Under the pieces are notes generated by a model. It worked only from the letters and a program-made list of their open reading frames with translations. It was not told where the DNA came from and did not search any database. The translations under genes and the position numbers were made by a program. Below are positions 34,259-44,322 of a stretch of DNA of 64,000 bases, in pieces. The stretch covers positions 682,001-746,000 of the forward strand of contig JACJNW010000028.1 in assembly GCA_014695195.1 (NCBI GenBank). The letters are read 5' to 3'. Source of the stretch: Cyanobacteria bacterium FACHB-DQ100 (lineage in GTDB: Bacteria > Cyanobacteriota > Cyanobacteriia > Leptolyngbyales > Leptolyngbyaceae). Position 1 is the stretch's first letter. Each line of letters begins with the position of its first letter.

Positions 34259-35886
34259 TTCTTTAGAATGCAAGCGGTATCTAGCACAGTCACATTATTG
34301 GGAGATGCGATCGCACATTTCCCAATAATGTTCTGCATCGCCGGAACTCGACCTGCCTTTAATGTGGCGATCGCACTGCTGACATTCGGCTCAAACAATC
34401 GAAACCAGCGATAACTTCTCAAATAATCGGGTGCAAACGCATTGGCATCGAGTAACCAATGTGTGAGTTTGTATTGTTGAATCAACTGTTTGGCAGGTTC
34501 TAAGCTTTCACTATATTGAGCCTCGATTAAGTCGATCGCCCGTTTTCTCATCGGCAAGTAGTAGCCCAAATGAAACGGAACCGCATACTCTTGTGCAGTG
34601 AGCGTCGATCGTAAAGACATCATCGGTAAATTATTACCATCTTCACCGAGATAAGCCGTTAGCGTCGATTTCGGAGTTGTCTTGAGAAACTCATACAATG
34701 CTGGGTGCTTACCAGCGACATAGCCTGTATTGGGAAAATCGCGCCAAGCCAAATGCGGATAGAGCAGCATCGCACCACTAAGAACAATCAGCACTCCAAT
34801 TCGCCAAGACCTCAAGCGCTGAAGACCGATCGCAATCACAATTCCCGCCGCGATCGCCATCGCAATTCGCCAGCTATGCGTCGTGTAACGACTAGGAAAA
34901 TGCAGCTTCACAAACAGGGCATGAGCCAGGAAAAACCCGATCAATCCGGTGCCTGCAAGCTGCGGCAACAAAATCCAATCCGGCTTTAACGCTTGCAATT
35001 GGGAAAAGCGATCGCGATAACGTACCAGCAATGGCAACACTAACCCCAGTCCAATCAGCGGCGGATTAAACGAAATCTGGAATCCGCTATCGGTGCCATC
35101 AAACCAGAACCGCAGCGGATTCGGATGAAAAAACGGCAACCGTCCTCCAGGCTGAAATTCTGGCATCAATCGTGCCTGAGCCGCATTCACAGTCGGTGCA
35201 AACTCCGACTGACTCAACACATACGGCAACAACAGCGCGATCGTCACTCCTAAAATGATCCATTCCATCCGCTCCGATCGTCGCTTCAACAATCCCCACG
35301 CCCCGCGCACCCCAAGCCACAGCCCGATCAACACCGCCGCCAGCGGACAGACTAATCCCATGACTGCAACACAAAGTGCCATCGCAAGCCAAGCACGTTT
35401 GACAAAATAGTACAGAAACGCAGTCAGCAACAGCGCCCAAAACGATCGCGGCGAAGCCGAAGCCAAATCATCGCGCTGCCAACAACTTTGCAACAAAATC
35501 ACACTGCTGAAAAATCCAGCGATCGGCACGGGAAATAATGCCAGCGTCAACCGATAGCCGTACCACACCAGCAGCAAACTCAACCCCGCAGGCAGCAATT
35601 TACTCATCAACACAGGTGCAAGTCCAAGCTGCGTCCCGATCCAATACAGCATCCCCAATCCCCAAGGGGTGACGGAATGAAAATACTTTGCCATCCAATC
35701 CTTCGGAAACACTTCCGGATCGACAAATCGCTGCATCCAAATCAAGTAAACCCGCACATCATCTTGAATGACGATCGGGGCTGAAAATGCTTCCCGCATC
35801 GCCAATCCCGCATAAAATACCGCAATTCCCCAGCTCAAATACAGCCAGAGAACCGAAAGATTTTTGCGAGAACCTTGAGCCTTCAT
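34255..35886 (-). CDS. Polytopic membrane protein, possible GT-C glycosyltransferase
   Basis: A 543-residue protein with roughly ten to twelve predicted membrane helices, starting with LWLYLSWGIAVFYAGLAM. The first long loop carries a QDDVRVYLIWMQ acidic segment, similar in position to the catalytic acids of GT-C glycosyltransferases, and the C-terminal soluble part (after about residue 395) reads LYEFLKTTPKS and LTAYLGEDGNN. No exact family is recognised, so the glycosyltransferase idea is inference. Its end overlaps that of lysC by 4 bp on the opposite strand. Confidence 0.7.
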   Translation of the reverse strand: MKAQGSRKNLSVLWLYLSWGIAVFYAGLAMREAFSAPIVIQDDVRVYLIWMQRFVDPEVFPKDWMAKYFHSVTPWGLGMLYWIGTQLGLAPVLMSKLLPAGLSLLLVWYGYRLTLALFPVPIAGFFSSVILLQSCWQRDDLASASPRSFWALLLTAFLYYFVKRAWLAMALCVAVMGLVCPLAAVLIGLWLGVRGAWGLLKRRSERMEWIILGVTIALLLPYVLSQSEFAPTVNAAQARLMPEFQPGGRLPFFHPNPLRFWFDGTDSGFQISFNPPLIGLGLVLPLLVRYRDRFSQLQALKPDWILLPQLAGTGLIGFFLAHALFVKLHFPSRYTTHSWRIAMAIAAGIVIAIGLQRLRSWRIGVLIVLSGAMLLYPHLAWRDFPNTGYVAGKHPALYEFLKTTPKSTLTAYLGEDGNNLPMMSLRSTLTAQEYAVPFHLGYYLPMRKRAIDLIEAQYSESLEPAKQLIQQYKLTHWLLDANAFAPDYLRSYRWFRLFEPNVSSAIATLKAGRVPAMQNIIGKCAIASPNNVTVLDTACILKN

Positions 35887-36132
35887 GCCGCGTTACCCTG
35901 TATTGCCCTCCTCACAATACTGGACGATCAACCCACAATTATTCAGATCACCGGATAAATTAAGCACCTAAAGTTTTGAAGAGAGGTTTAAGCATCAAAG
36001 CTTCATAAGAGGTTTTAATAAAGTTCTCCGTACAATTGCTGACAAGGGTTCGGTTTTTACCGATAAAAGGATGGAGCGCTGCCTTTGGCGATGACGCTCT
36101 ACCCGTAATCCCTTTCTTAATTTTTTAACTTT

Positions 36133-37092
36133 ATGGCTGGCATTACCCAACTCCAGAAACCAGAATACGTATACTTTGGCGGGAAAATTTCCCGTTGGGA
36201 AGACGCAAATTTTCACATCTCTAGTGAAGCAGTGTTACGCGGTCTAAATGTCTTTGAAGGTCTAAAAGGCTATTGGCAACCCGACGGACGGTTTGGAATT
36301 GTGGCCATGCGGCGACATTACGAGCGCTTGCGTCGATCGGCAAAAATCCTCTACATCCCGTTCGACATGAACTATGAGGAATTTGAGAAAGCACATCACG
36401 ATTTGGTGAAACTTCTCTATCAGCGCGATCGCAATATGTGGATTCGCTCCACTCTCTACGGAGATGAAGGTTTCTGGGGAGAAGGTAGCACGAGCAACCT
36501 AGTTCTGACTGCCTACCACACCCCAACGAAGCGCCCCGATCCGATCGATCTCGGTGTGACTCCATGGAAACGCGGCACCGATTTAGCGCTGCCTTGTCGC
36601 GTCAAGACCAGCACGAACTATCAAGTTGCTCGCTTGGTGAAGATCGAAGGACGCGATCGGGGTTACTCGGACATGATTATTCTCAACCAAGCTGGACGAG
36701 TTGCGGAAACTACGCAGACCTGCGTATTAGTGGTACGGGATGGTAAAGTCTTCACGCCACCCACTTGGGAAGGAGCGCTGGAAAGTATCACGGTTGACAT
36801 CATTGAAAGCCTGTGTAAATCGATGGGAATTCCGTTTGAGCGTCGCCCGATCGAGCGCACCGAGCTTTTGATTGCGGATGAAGTTGCGCTGGCGGGAACG
36901 CTGGCAGAAATCACCCCTGTTCGCTCGATTGAAACGACTCAGTACGGCGAAACTCCGATTATCAATGCGATTAGCGATCGCTTTTTCGATGCAGCTTTAG
37001 GAATCGATCCGCACCCTGCGGTTGATTTTTCATTTGTTCCAGCTCAGCGTAAAACTGCATTTGCGTCGATCGAATGCACAGGTGCAGCGTGA
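36133..37092 (+). CDS. ilvE: Branched-chain amino acid aminotransferase (class IV PLP)
   Basis: A 319-residue class IV aminotransferase. FHISSEAVLRGLNVFEGLKGY marks the N-terminal fold, CRVKTSTNYQ carries the PLP lysine, and GRVAETTQTCVLVV carries the conserved glutamate. The late GTLAEITPVRSI is also typical. It should transaminate leucine, isoleucine and valine with 2-oxoglutarate, but D-amino acid transaminase and aminodeoxychorismate lyase share the fold. The TTQTC block differs from the usual EGSGSN, so substrate choice is less sure. Monocistronic. Confidence 0.8.
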   Translation: MAGITQLQKPEYVYFGGKISRWEDANFHISSEAVLRGLNVFEGLKGYWQPDGRFGIVAMRRHYERLRRSAKILYIPFDMNYEEFEKAHHDLVKLLYQRDRNMWIRSTLYGDEGFWGEGSTSNLVLTAYHTPTKRPDPIDLGVTPWKRGTDLALPCRVKTSTNYQVARLVKIEGRDRGYSDMIILNQAGRVAETTQTCVLVVRDGKVFTPPTWEGALESITVDIIESLCKSMGIPFERRPIERTELLIADEVALAGTLAEITPVRSIETTQYGETPIINAISDRFFDAALGIDPHPAVDFSFVPAQRKTAFASIECTGAA

Positions 37093-37284
37093 GATTGATA
37101 GCAGTTTCCTGAGTCCAGTGTGAAAGTAGGGGGATAGGGCAAAATTTACGCCCTTTCTTCCTCCAGCACTTTTATAAATCAGTTGGACAGCAGAATTAGC
37201 ATCATTCAACGAATTAGAGGCACGTTTTTTTTGTATGCTGAGTCAGCTAGACGGATTTAAGCCGATCATTAGGACTCAGATGGC

Positions 37285-38343
37285 ATGTCGATCGCAAAAG
37301 TTCTGATTATTGCAGAAGAACCCTGGATTACGCTTGATCTCAAATATCGTTTGCAGCGCTTGGGATATAAAACTATCGTTGCATCCAAATCGTTGACCTT
37401 ACAGGATGTGATCGATGCTGAGCAACCAGATCTGGTGTTGCTAGAAAAGCAAAAAGTTGAGAGTGAAACAGTTGGCACGATCGAAGCGGCTGATCTACCT
37501 ATCATTTGCTTCAACGCAGAAAGCCAGCCGTTTGAAATTCCGATCGATCTGCCCTGTCTGGCTTATCCCTATCAAGAGAACCTGCTCGACGCAGCGATTC
37601 GCGCAAACTTGCGTCACCACCGCATCCAAACCCAGTTAGCCCAGCAGTTAAGCGACAACCAGAAACAAATCGAGCTTTTGCATACCGTTGAACATGAACT
37701 CCGCGATCCGCTTAGCTCCCTGCTAATTACCTTAGATTGGATCGAGCTAATGGAACAAGCAGAACAGTCGCCCCAATCGCTGCAAAAGCTCGATCACTTA
37801 GCCCTGGCGCGAAACTCGGTACAACATATCGCTGAGCTGCTCGATCGTACTTCGCTGGTTTGCCGTTGTCAGGCTGGAAAACTGTCTTGGGAACCCGTTT
37901 GGATTGATTTAGGTGAATTTTGCCAAGACTTAATTGCTGAGATTGAGCAGCTATACAGTAATGCAAACATTGATTTTGTTTGTCTATCTGCTCACCCAAT
38001 GATCGAGTTTGATGAAATGACGCTACGACAGATTCTTAGCAATTTACTGACCAATGCAGTGAAATATTCACAGGACAGTAGCCCGATCTATTTAAGCCTG
38101 ACTCGCAATACTAATCATGTGATCTTCCAAGTTCAGGATCGCGGGATTGGAATTTCGGAAGCCGATCGAGCGCTAATTTTTACCCCCCTGTACCGTGGAT
38201 CAAATGTTAAAGAGATTCCAGGGACAGGTATGGGATTGGCGATCGTGCATCAATTGGTGTCAGCCGCTAGAGGCAGCGTCACCGTTGAGAGCACACCGAC
38301 GGTCGGCAGTACCTTCACGGTGACACTCCCACTGTCTTTATGA
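37285..38343 (+). CDS. Histidine kinase with degenerate N-terminal receiver
   Basis: A 352-residue cytoplasmic kinase. The first 110 residues are a receiver-like domain in which the phosphoacceptor is replaced by glutamate (VLLEKQ, E54) and the acidic pair is AEEP. HisKA has H137 in EHELRDPLSS; HATPase_c has NLLTNAVKYS, DRGIGIS and GTGMGLAIV. The receiver fold resembles pseudo-receivers that bind ligands or mimic a phosphorylated state, as in some clock-related kinases. No adjacent regulator, so the partner is elsewhere. Confidence 0.85.
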   Translation: MSIAKVLIIAEEPWITLDLKYRLQRLGYKTIVASKSLTLQDVIDAEQPDLVLLEKQKVESETVGTIEAADLPIICFNAESQPFEIPIDLPCLAYPYQENLLDAAIRANLRHHRIQTQLAQQLSDNQKQIELLHTVEHELRDPLSSLLITLDWIELMEQAEQSPQSLQKLDHLALARNSVQHIAELLDRTSLVCRCQAGKLSWEPVWIDLGEFCQDLIAEIEQLYSNANIDFVCLSAHPMIEFDEMTLRQILSNLLTNAVKYSQDSSPIYLSLTRNTNHVIFQVQDRGIGISEADRALIFTPLYRGSNVKEIPGTGMGLAIVHQLVSAARGSVTVESTPTVGSTFTVTLPLSL

Positions 38344-38360
38344 AAAAGTCTCATGAAAAA

Positions 38361-38384
38361 AGCCTTTGCAGAGTTGCAAAGGCT
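38361..38384 (-). terminator. Terminator of clpC
   Basis: AGCCTTTGCA (38361-38370) pairs with TGCAAAGGCT (38375-38384). The A run just left gives a T tract on the minus transcript. Confidence 0.7.
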
Positions 38385-38408
38385 GAATGAAAAATTAGAT
38401 TGAACAGT

Positions 38409-40853
38409 CTACGCGGCGATCGTCACAGGTACTTCTGCACGACGAATAACCACTTGCTGATCTTCATCGACATCCGCGATCGCGGTATCTCCCGATTGAA
38501 TTTGTCCCGCTAAGAAGGCTTCCGCCAAACTATCTTCAAGCAACCTAGAGATTGCACGACGCAACGGGCGCGCGCCATAGCTGGGGTTGTAACCGTCTAC
38601 CACGACGCGCTCCTTGAAGAGATCGCTGACTTCGAGAGTAATGCCTTGCTCTGCAATTCGGACTGCAGCTTCTTGAATCATCAAGTCGGCAATCTGAACC
38701 ACTTCGCTGCGAGTCAACTGACGGAAGACAATAATCTCATCGACACGGTTGAGAAACTCCGGTCGGAAATATTGCTTCAACTCGTCGTTGACTAAAGTGC
38801 GGATGCGATTGTACTGCGCTGACTCAGCCGAACCGCCACTAAACTCAAAGCCTAAGCCACTGCCACCTTTCTCGATCACTTTCGAGCCTAAGTTCGAGGT
38901 CATAATCACGAGCGTGTTCTTGAAGCTGACAGTACGACCTTTAGCATCCGTGAGCCGCCCATCATCTAAAAGTTGCAGCATCATGTTGAACACATCCGGG
39001 TGAGCTTTTTCGACTTCATCGAACAGAATCACCGTGTACGGATTACGGCGAACGGCTTCAGTCAGTTGTCCACCTTCGTCATACCCGATATATCCAGGAG
39101 GCGAACCGATCAGCTTAGAAACCGTGTGCGATTCCATGTACTCAGACATATCGAGGCGAATCATCGCATCTTCAGAACCAAATACCGCTGCTGCTAGGGC
39201 TTTCGCAAGTTCCGTTTTACCGACTCCGGTAGGCCCTGAGAAAATAAACGACGCGATCGGACGATTCGGATCTTGCAGCCCAACCCGCGATCGCTTCACG
39301 GCTCTCGCTACGGCAGTCACGGCTTCATCTTGTCCAATTACTCGCTGATGCAGCACTTCATCTAAGTGCAACAACATCGCAGATTCAGATTCAGTCAGCT
39401 TGCTCACCGGAATGTTCATCCAGGAAGAAATCACCTGCGCGATATCCTCTTCAGTCACAGTCGGAAGCTCAGAGGTCGGAACATCTGTCGCTAATTGCCG
39501 TTCGAGTTCGATTTCTCGATCGCGCAATTGACCCGCTTTATCAAAGTCCTGAGCCGCTACGGTCGCTTGCTTTTCTTTCTGAACCTGCCGCAGTTCTTTC
39601 TTCAGCGCTTTTAATGCTGGATTAGTATTCCGCAACCGCACCAAAGAACCTGCTTCGTCGATTAAGTCGATCGCTTTATCCGGCATGAATCGATCGGTAA
39701 TATAGCGATCGGCTAGCTTCGCTGCCGCTTCGACCGCTGCATCTTCGATTTGCAATTGATGGTGCTGTTCGTAACGCTCGCGCAATCCGCGCAAGATGTC
39801 GATCGTTTCTTCGACCGTCGGTTCTCCCACCATGACAGGCTGGAATCGCCGTTCTAGCGCTGCATCTTTCTCAATATGCTGGCGATATTCATCCAGCGTC
39901 GTCGCACCGATACATTGGAGTGCGCCCCGTGCTAGAGCGGGCTTCATCAAGTTTGCAGCATCCATTCCGCCGCCGGTCGAGCCTGCACCCACTAGCGTAT
40001 GAATTTCATCGATCACCAAAATAATGTTGCCGGACTGCTGCACTTCATCGAGGATCTGCTTCATTCGTTCCTCAAACTCACCCCGGAAGCGCGTTCCTGC
40101 CAACAATGAACCCATATCAAGCTGCACCACTTGCTTACCTTGCAGCAAGTCGGGAACCGCTTGATCATAAATGCGTTGAGCTAATCCTTCGGCGATCGCG
40201 GTCTTACCGACTCCAGGTTCACCCACTAAAACAGGATTGTTCTTCGAGCGGCGACCCAGGATTTGAATTACGCGATCGAGTTCTTTTTGCCGTCCGATCA
40301 TCGGATCGAGCTTACCTTCTGCGGCTCTTTGCGTCAGATCGGTGCCAAACTCATTCAGCGCAGGCGTTTTATTAGAAGATGCCGCTTTGCGGGGAGCGGC
40401 GGGCTTCGTTGCACCGACAAGTTCAGTTTGAGCGAGATCGACTTCAGCGCGAATCTCGTCTAGATTCAAGTTCAACTGCTTCAGTACCTTGATCGCGACA
40501 CCCTGGTTATCGTCGATCAAGGACAACAGAATATGCTCTGATCGCACATAGCGCATTCCCATCATCTGGGCTTGTTGCAGCGCACGTTCAAGAATTTGGC
40601 GCGTTTTGGGCGTAAAGGGAAGTTCTCCAAACGACGAGCCAGATCCGCGACCGACAATTTTTTCCACTTCTGAGCGCCCAGCTTCGAGTGCGGCTCCCAG
40701 CTTATTTAAAACCAATGCTGCGATCGTGTCATCTTGTCTGAGCAAGCCCAGCAAAATCGCTTCTGTTCCCACGGCGTTTTGCCGAAGCCGACGGGCTTCT
40801 TCCTGAGCAAACATGATGGTCTCAATCGCCTGATCGGTGAAGTATTCAAACAT
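38409..40853 (-). CDS. clpC: ClpC AAA+ chaperone-unfoldase
   Basis: An 814-residue ClpC. The N domain (about 1-150) opens [23 protein letters not shown]1 has [16 protein letters not shown] and the [10 protein letters not shown] Walker B. A UVR-type coiled region (about 420-460) marks ClpC rather than ClpB. AAA2 has [28 protein letters not shown] and the GARPLRRAI box. It feeds proteins to ClpP in the cytoplasm. A second clpC lies at 62294-64000; the two differ mainly in linker and termini. It is monocistronic. Confidence 0.95.
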   Translation of the reverse strand: MFEYFTDQAIETIMFAQEEARRLRQNAVGTEAILLGLLRQDDTIAALVLNKLGAALEAGRSEVEKIVGRGSGSSFGELPFTPKTRQILERALQQAQMMGMRYVRSEHILLSLIDDNQGVAIKVLKQLNLNLDEIRAEVDLAQTELVGATKPAAPRKAASSNKTPALNEFGTDLTQRAAEGKLDPMIGRQKELDRVIQILGRRSKNNPVLVGEPGVGKTAIAEGLAQRIYDQAVPDLLQGKQVVQLDMGSLLAGTRFRGEFEERMKQILDEVQQSGNIILVIDEIHTLVGAGSTGGGMDAANLMKPALARGALQCIGATTLDEYRQHIEKDAALERRFQPVMVGEPTVEETIDILRGLRERYEQHHQLQIEDAAVEAAAKLADRYITDRFMPDKAIDLIDEAGSLVRLRNTNPALKALKKELRQVQKEKQATVAAQDFDKAGQLRDREIELERQLATDVPTSELPTVTEEDIAQVISSWMNIPVSKLTESESAMLLHLDEVLHQRVIGQDEAVTAVARAVKRSRVGLQDPNRPIASFIFSGPTGVGKTELAKALAAAVFGSEDAMIRLDMSEYMESHTVSKLIGSPPGYIGYDEGGQLTEAVRRNPYTVILFDEVEKAHPDVFNMMLQLLDDGRLTDAKGRTVSFKNTLVIMTSNLGSKVIEKGGSGLGFEFSGGSAESAQYNRIRTLVNDELKQYFRPEFLNRVDEIIVFRQLTRSEVVQIADLMIQEAAVRIAEQGITLEVSDLFKERVVVDGYNPSYGARPLRRAISRLLEDSLAEAFLAGQIQSGDTAIADVDEDQQVVIRRAEVPVTIAA

Positions 40854-41082
40854 CGGGCTTTCTCCACTATGCGAGGTCTGTGCTGTCGCCTTGTAAAGGG
40901 TTGTGCAGCAACAGAGAGCTACGAACTAAGTTAGTTGTAAACTTTCCTGTAGTTCTTTCACCCACTCTAGCGGGGGAATCTCGATCGCAGCGAGGGAGGA
41001 TAACCGTCAAAAAGCAGAGACAACCGTACTAGGTCGAGAGACGGAGAGGAGCGAGTAGAAAAGATGATTTCTCTTCTCGCTT

Positions 41083-41256
41083 TCAGGCGCGATCGTCTTC
41101 GGAGATGTCGGTTTCTTCGGGTTTAGTCAAGCCTTCTTTGAAGTTACGAAGGGTTTTACCAAACGTTCCACCCAGTTCAGGAATTTTCTTTGGGCCAAAA
41201 ATCAGTAGGGCAACGGCGCAGATGACTCCGATTTCGACCCAGCCCAAGTTAAACAT
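41083..41256 (-). CDS. tatA: Sec-independent translocase TatA/E
   Basis: A 57-residue TatA-type protein. MFNLGWVEIGVICAVALLIF is the membrane helix, FGPKKIPELGGTFGK the hinge and amphipathic helix, followed by a short acidic tail ending DISEDDRA. The ATG at 41256 gives the family start; the longer frame to 41274 adds six residues. It forms the pore of twin-arginine export in thylakoid or plasma membrane. It stands alone after malic enzyme. Confidence 0.93.
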   Translation of the reverse strand: MFNLGWVEIGVICAVALLIFGPKKIPELGGTFGKTLRNFKEGLTKPEETDISEDDRA

Positions 41257-41376
41257 AATGTCTCTCCGATGCAATGTTTTTAATGTAGCGGTTTAGGGGA
41301 CAGGTTTGATACGGGATTGATAGAGTTTGCGTGAGAATTGCCGCTTCGTTTAGGGCGATTGTGCCCCATTTGGGGC

Positions 41377-42771
41377 TTATCGCTGCGCGACTCCATCTTC
41401 TCTCGCGGCGCGTTGAACCGCTGCTGCAACCACGGTCGCCACTCGTTGATCAAACACCGAAGGAACGATGTGTTCACGATCGAGATCGTCCGTCTTAATC
41501 AAAGACGCGATTGCCAGCGCTGCTTGTAAATACATATTTGTAGTAAAGGCAGAAGCCCGACAATCCAGCGCACCCCGGAACACACCCGGAAACGCCAGCA
41601 CATTATTGATTTGATTCGGATAGTCGCTGCGTCCGGTTGCCATCACGGCTACATCGTCTTTCACCAGTTCGGGCTGAATTTCGGGGATCGGATTCGCCAT
41701 TGCAAAGACGATCGGATTAGTTGCCATCGCCCGCACCATTTCAGGCGTAACTACTCCAGGCGCACTCACTCCTAAAAAGACATCTGCTCCCTTCATCGCG
41801 TCGGCAAGCTTTCCAGATTGTTCGACCGCAAAGGTGCGTTTTTGATCGTTTAAGTCGGCACGATCGAGCGAAAGAATCCCTTTTGAGTCACACATCACAA
41901 TCCGGTTTGCCCCGTTCTTTTTCAGAAGAGTGGCGATCGCCACTCCGGCTGCTCCTGCCCCGTTAATCACAATCTGCACCTCTGACATGGCTTTTTTGAC
42001 TAATTTCAACGCATTCGTCAAAGCAGCAAGGGTGACGATCGCGGTTCCATGCTGGTCGTCGTGAAACACTGGAATATTTAATTCTTGCTGAAGTCGCGCC
42101 TCAATTTCAAAACAGCGAGGAGCCGCAATATCTTCCAGATTCACACCGCCAAACACCGGAGCAATTCGCTTCACTGTTTCCACGATTTCATCCGTGTCTT
42201 GAGTCGCCAAACAAATCGGAAACGCATCAATTTCTCCGAACTCCTTAAATAACATCGCCTTGCCTTCCATCACCGGCATCGATGCTTCCGCCCCCAGATT
42301 TCCCAAGCCCAAAACCGCACTGCCATCCGTGACGATCGCCACCATATTTTGCTTGATTGTCAGTTCGTAAACTCGATTCGGGTCTTGCGCGATCGCCGTA
42401 CAAATCCTCCCCACACCGGGAGTGTACGCCATCGCGAGATCTGCCTGCCCTCGGAGGGGAATCTTACTAACAACACTGATTTTGCCGCCCCGGTGCAGCG
42501 TGAAGGTGCGATCATACACTTCCAGCACTTTAATATGAGGCAATTGTTTGACCGCCTGCACGATCGTTTCTGCGTGTTCGGTGCTGGCAGCATCGACTGT
42601 AATATCGCGCATCGAAATATCCCGCGATTGTTCGATCAGATCAATCTGCCCCAAACTACCACCGCGCGCCGAAATCACTTGAATCACACTAGCAAGCATT
42701 CCCGGACGATTGGGAACCTGAAACCGAATCGTCAAGCTAAAACTGGAATTGGGAGTAAGAAGGTCTGACAT
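41377..42771 (-). CDS. NAD-dependent malic enzyme with N-terminal ACT domain
   Basis: A 464-residue malic enzyme. The first 75 residues are an ACT-like domain (RFQVPNRPGMLASVIQVI). The malic domain has YTPGVGRICTAIA and IFHDDQHGTAIV-type residues; the dinucleotide fold is INGAGAAGVAIATLL. It decarboxylates malate to pyruvate in the cytoplasm. The ACT domain is typical of cyanobacterial and some bacterial forms and may sense an amino acid. Divergent from the SRPBCC gene across 90 bp. Confidence 0.9.
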   Translation of the reverse strand: MSDLLTPNSSFSLTIRFQVPNRPGMLASVIQVISARGGSLGQIDLIEQSRDISMRDITVDAASTEHAETIVQAVKQLPHIKVLEVYDRTFTLHRGGKISVVSKIPLRGQADLAMAYTPGVGRICTAIAQDPNRVYELTIKQNMVAIVTDGSAVLGLGNLGAEASMPVMEGKAMLFKEFGEIDAFPICLATQDTDEIVETVKRIAPVFGGVNLEDIAAPRCFEIEARLQQELNIPVFHDDQHGTAIVTLAALTNALKLVKKAMSEVQIVINGAGAAGVAIATLLKKNGANRIVMCDSKGILSLDRADLNDQKRTFAVEQSGKLADAMKGADVFLGVSAPGVVTPEMVRAMATNPIVFAMANPIPEIQPELVKDDVAVMATGRSDYPNQINNVLAFPGVFRGALDCRASAFTTNMYLQAALAIASLIKTDDLDREHIVPSVFDQRVATVVAAAVQRAAREDGVAQR

Positions 42772-42861
42772 GAGTAAAATCTGGGTGATTTGCGACTCGG
42801 CAAATCTTACCGCACTTGAGGGTCAGGAATTGTAAAAAGCGAACGACTAGGACTAGAACCC

Positions 42862-43320
42862 ATGCCAAGTTTGTACACCGAAATCGATATTCGTGCAGCA
42901 CGATCGCAAGTGTGGCAAATTCTCATTGCCAAAGAGCGCTGGAAATATTGGAATACCTTTTTATATGACTGTGATCCCTCACTGCCGTTTATTCAGGGGC
43001 GCGATGTTGCGCTCTCGCTGCTGCGCGTACCGGGAGAAGAAGAAATTCAATTTCGCCCGATCGTCACATTGGTTCAGCCTGATTACTGTCTTAAGTGGCT
43101 CTCAACGATTCCAGGTTTGCGAAACGAGCACGTTTTAGAGCTTCAGGACGTGGGCGTGAATCAAACGCGGTTTTTCTATCGACAGAATTTCTCTGGTACG
43201 CTGGCTCGGTTTTTGATGCCTTTTATTCGGCAGGATGAGCGCCAAGGCATTCAGCGAATGGCATGGGAACTGAAGCAGTACGCCGAGCATCAGAGCAAAT
43301 CTGCTCGGTTCAACCGCTGA
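42862..43320 (+). CDS. SRPBCC-fold protein
   Basis: A 152-residue START-like (SRPBCC) protein: DIRAARSQVWQILIAKERWKYWN opening, two beta blocks, and a long C-terminal helix (MAWELKQYAEH). Such proteins bind hydrophobic ligands or act as cyclases; no ligand can be assigned. Its end overlaps the TPR gene end by 11 bp on the opposite strand. Confidence 0.8.
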   Translation: MPSLYTEIDIRAARSQVWQILIAKERWKYWNTFLYDCDPSLPFIQGRDVALSLLRVPGEEEIQFRPIVTLVQPDYCLKWLSTIPGLRNEHVLELQDVGVNQTRFFYRQNFSGTLARFLMPFIRQDERQGIQRMAWELKQYAEHQSKSARFNR

Positions 43321-44191
43321 GGAGACGATCGCGCTGTGTTCTCGCTTCTAGAAAGTTCGGGTTAAAGCTGAGCGCAGTATCGAAAGACGCGATCGCCTGC
43401 TGTTGCTGTCCAATGCGGCTCAGAACGATACCGCGCCTGTACCAAACTTTGTCGCTTTCGGGATTGAGAGCCAGGGCTTGATCGTAGCTGTCGATCGCGC
43501 ACTGAAGCAGTCCCAATTGATAGAGGGCATTTCCTTGACTGTGCCAACCTTCATCGAGGTCAGGGCGGATCTTCAACACCTGCTCATAGCTCTTCAAAGC
43601 TTCCTTGTAGCGTCCTAAACGGTAAAGCAGATTGCCTTGATTGTAGTGAGCTGCAGAGAAATAAGGGCGCAAGATGAGGGCGCGGTTGTAGCTCTCGATC
43701 GCGTCCTCGAAGCGCTTCAGGTGCGTCAACACGATGCCTCGGTTGTACCAAGCTTTGGGATAACTGGGCTTGAGTTTTAGGGTTTCTTCGTAGCTGTAGA
43801 GAGCTTCGTAGATTGATCCGATCTTGAGTAAAGCGTTACCACGGTTGTACCAGACCTTGTAATTTGTGCCGCAAAGCTTGAGGGCTTGATCGTAGCAAGC
43901 GATCGCCTCCGCATGACGCTCAAGCTTAGAGAGCGCCACGCCTTGTAAATTCCAGGCGAGTTCGTGATCCGGCTTGAGCAAAATTGATTCTTTAAAGCTA
44001 GCGATCGCGCTGTCGTATTGCCGTAGTTGATAAAAAACTTTCCCGCGCTCAAGCCAAGCGATCGCTGCACTCGGCTGCTGCTGCAGAAGCTGATCGAGTG
44101 CAGCGATCGCCTCGTCGTAGATTCCCGCTTTGCTAAATTGCTGCGCTTGTTGAAGGTAAATTTCAGACTGAGGATCAACAGGATCGGTCAT
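43310..44191 (-). CDS. TPR repeat protein
   Basis: A 293-residue protein made of about eight tetratricopeptide repeats with 34-residue spacing; recurring units include AWLERGKVFYQLRQYDSAIA, AWNLQGVALSKLERHAEAIA and VWYRRGIVLSRIGQQQQAIA. No signal peptide or other domain. It probably serves as a protein-binding scaffold in the cytoplasm. Partners cannot be read from the neighbours. Confidence 0.9.
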   Translation of the reverse strand: MTDPVDPQSEIYLQQAQQFSKAGIYDEAIAALDQLLQQQPSAAIAWLERGKVFYQLRQYDSAIASFKESILLKPDHELAWNLQGVALSKLERHAEAIACYDQALKLCGTNYKVWYNRGNALLKIGSIYEALYSYEETLKLKPSYPKAWYNRGIVLTHLKRFEDAIESYNRALILRPYFSAAHYNQGNLLYRLGRYKEALKSYEQVLKIRPDLDEGWHSQGNALYQLGLLQCAIDSYDQALALNPESDKVWYRRGIVLSRIGQQQQAIASFDTALSFNPNFLEARTQRDRLLSG

Positions 44192-44322
44192 AACAAACTA
44201 GAACGCAAGGCCCGACTTAGTATGGACAGCAAAAATGCTCAACCCCCTGCTTCTCCAAAAGAAAAGCAGATGAGCCTAACCAGTTCTCATCTGCTTTCGC
44301 AATGCTTGATGATGAAGCTGCT

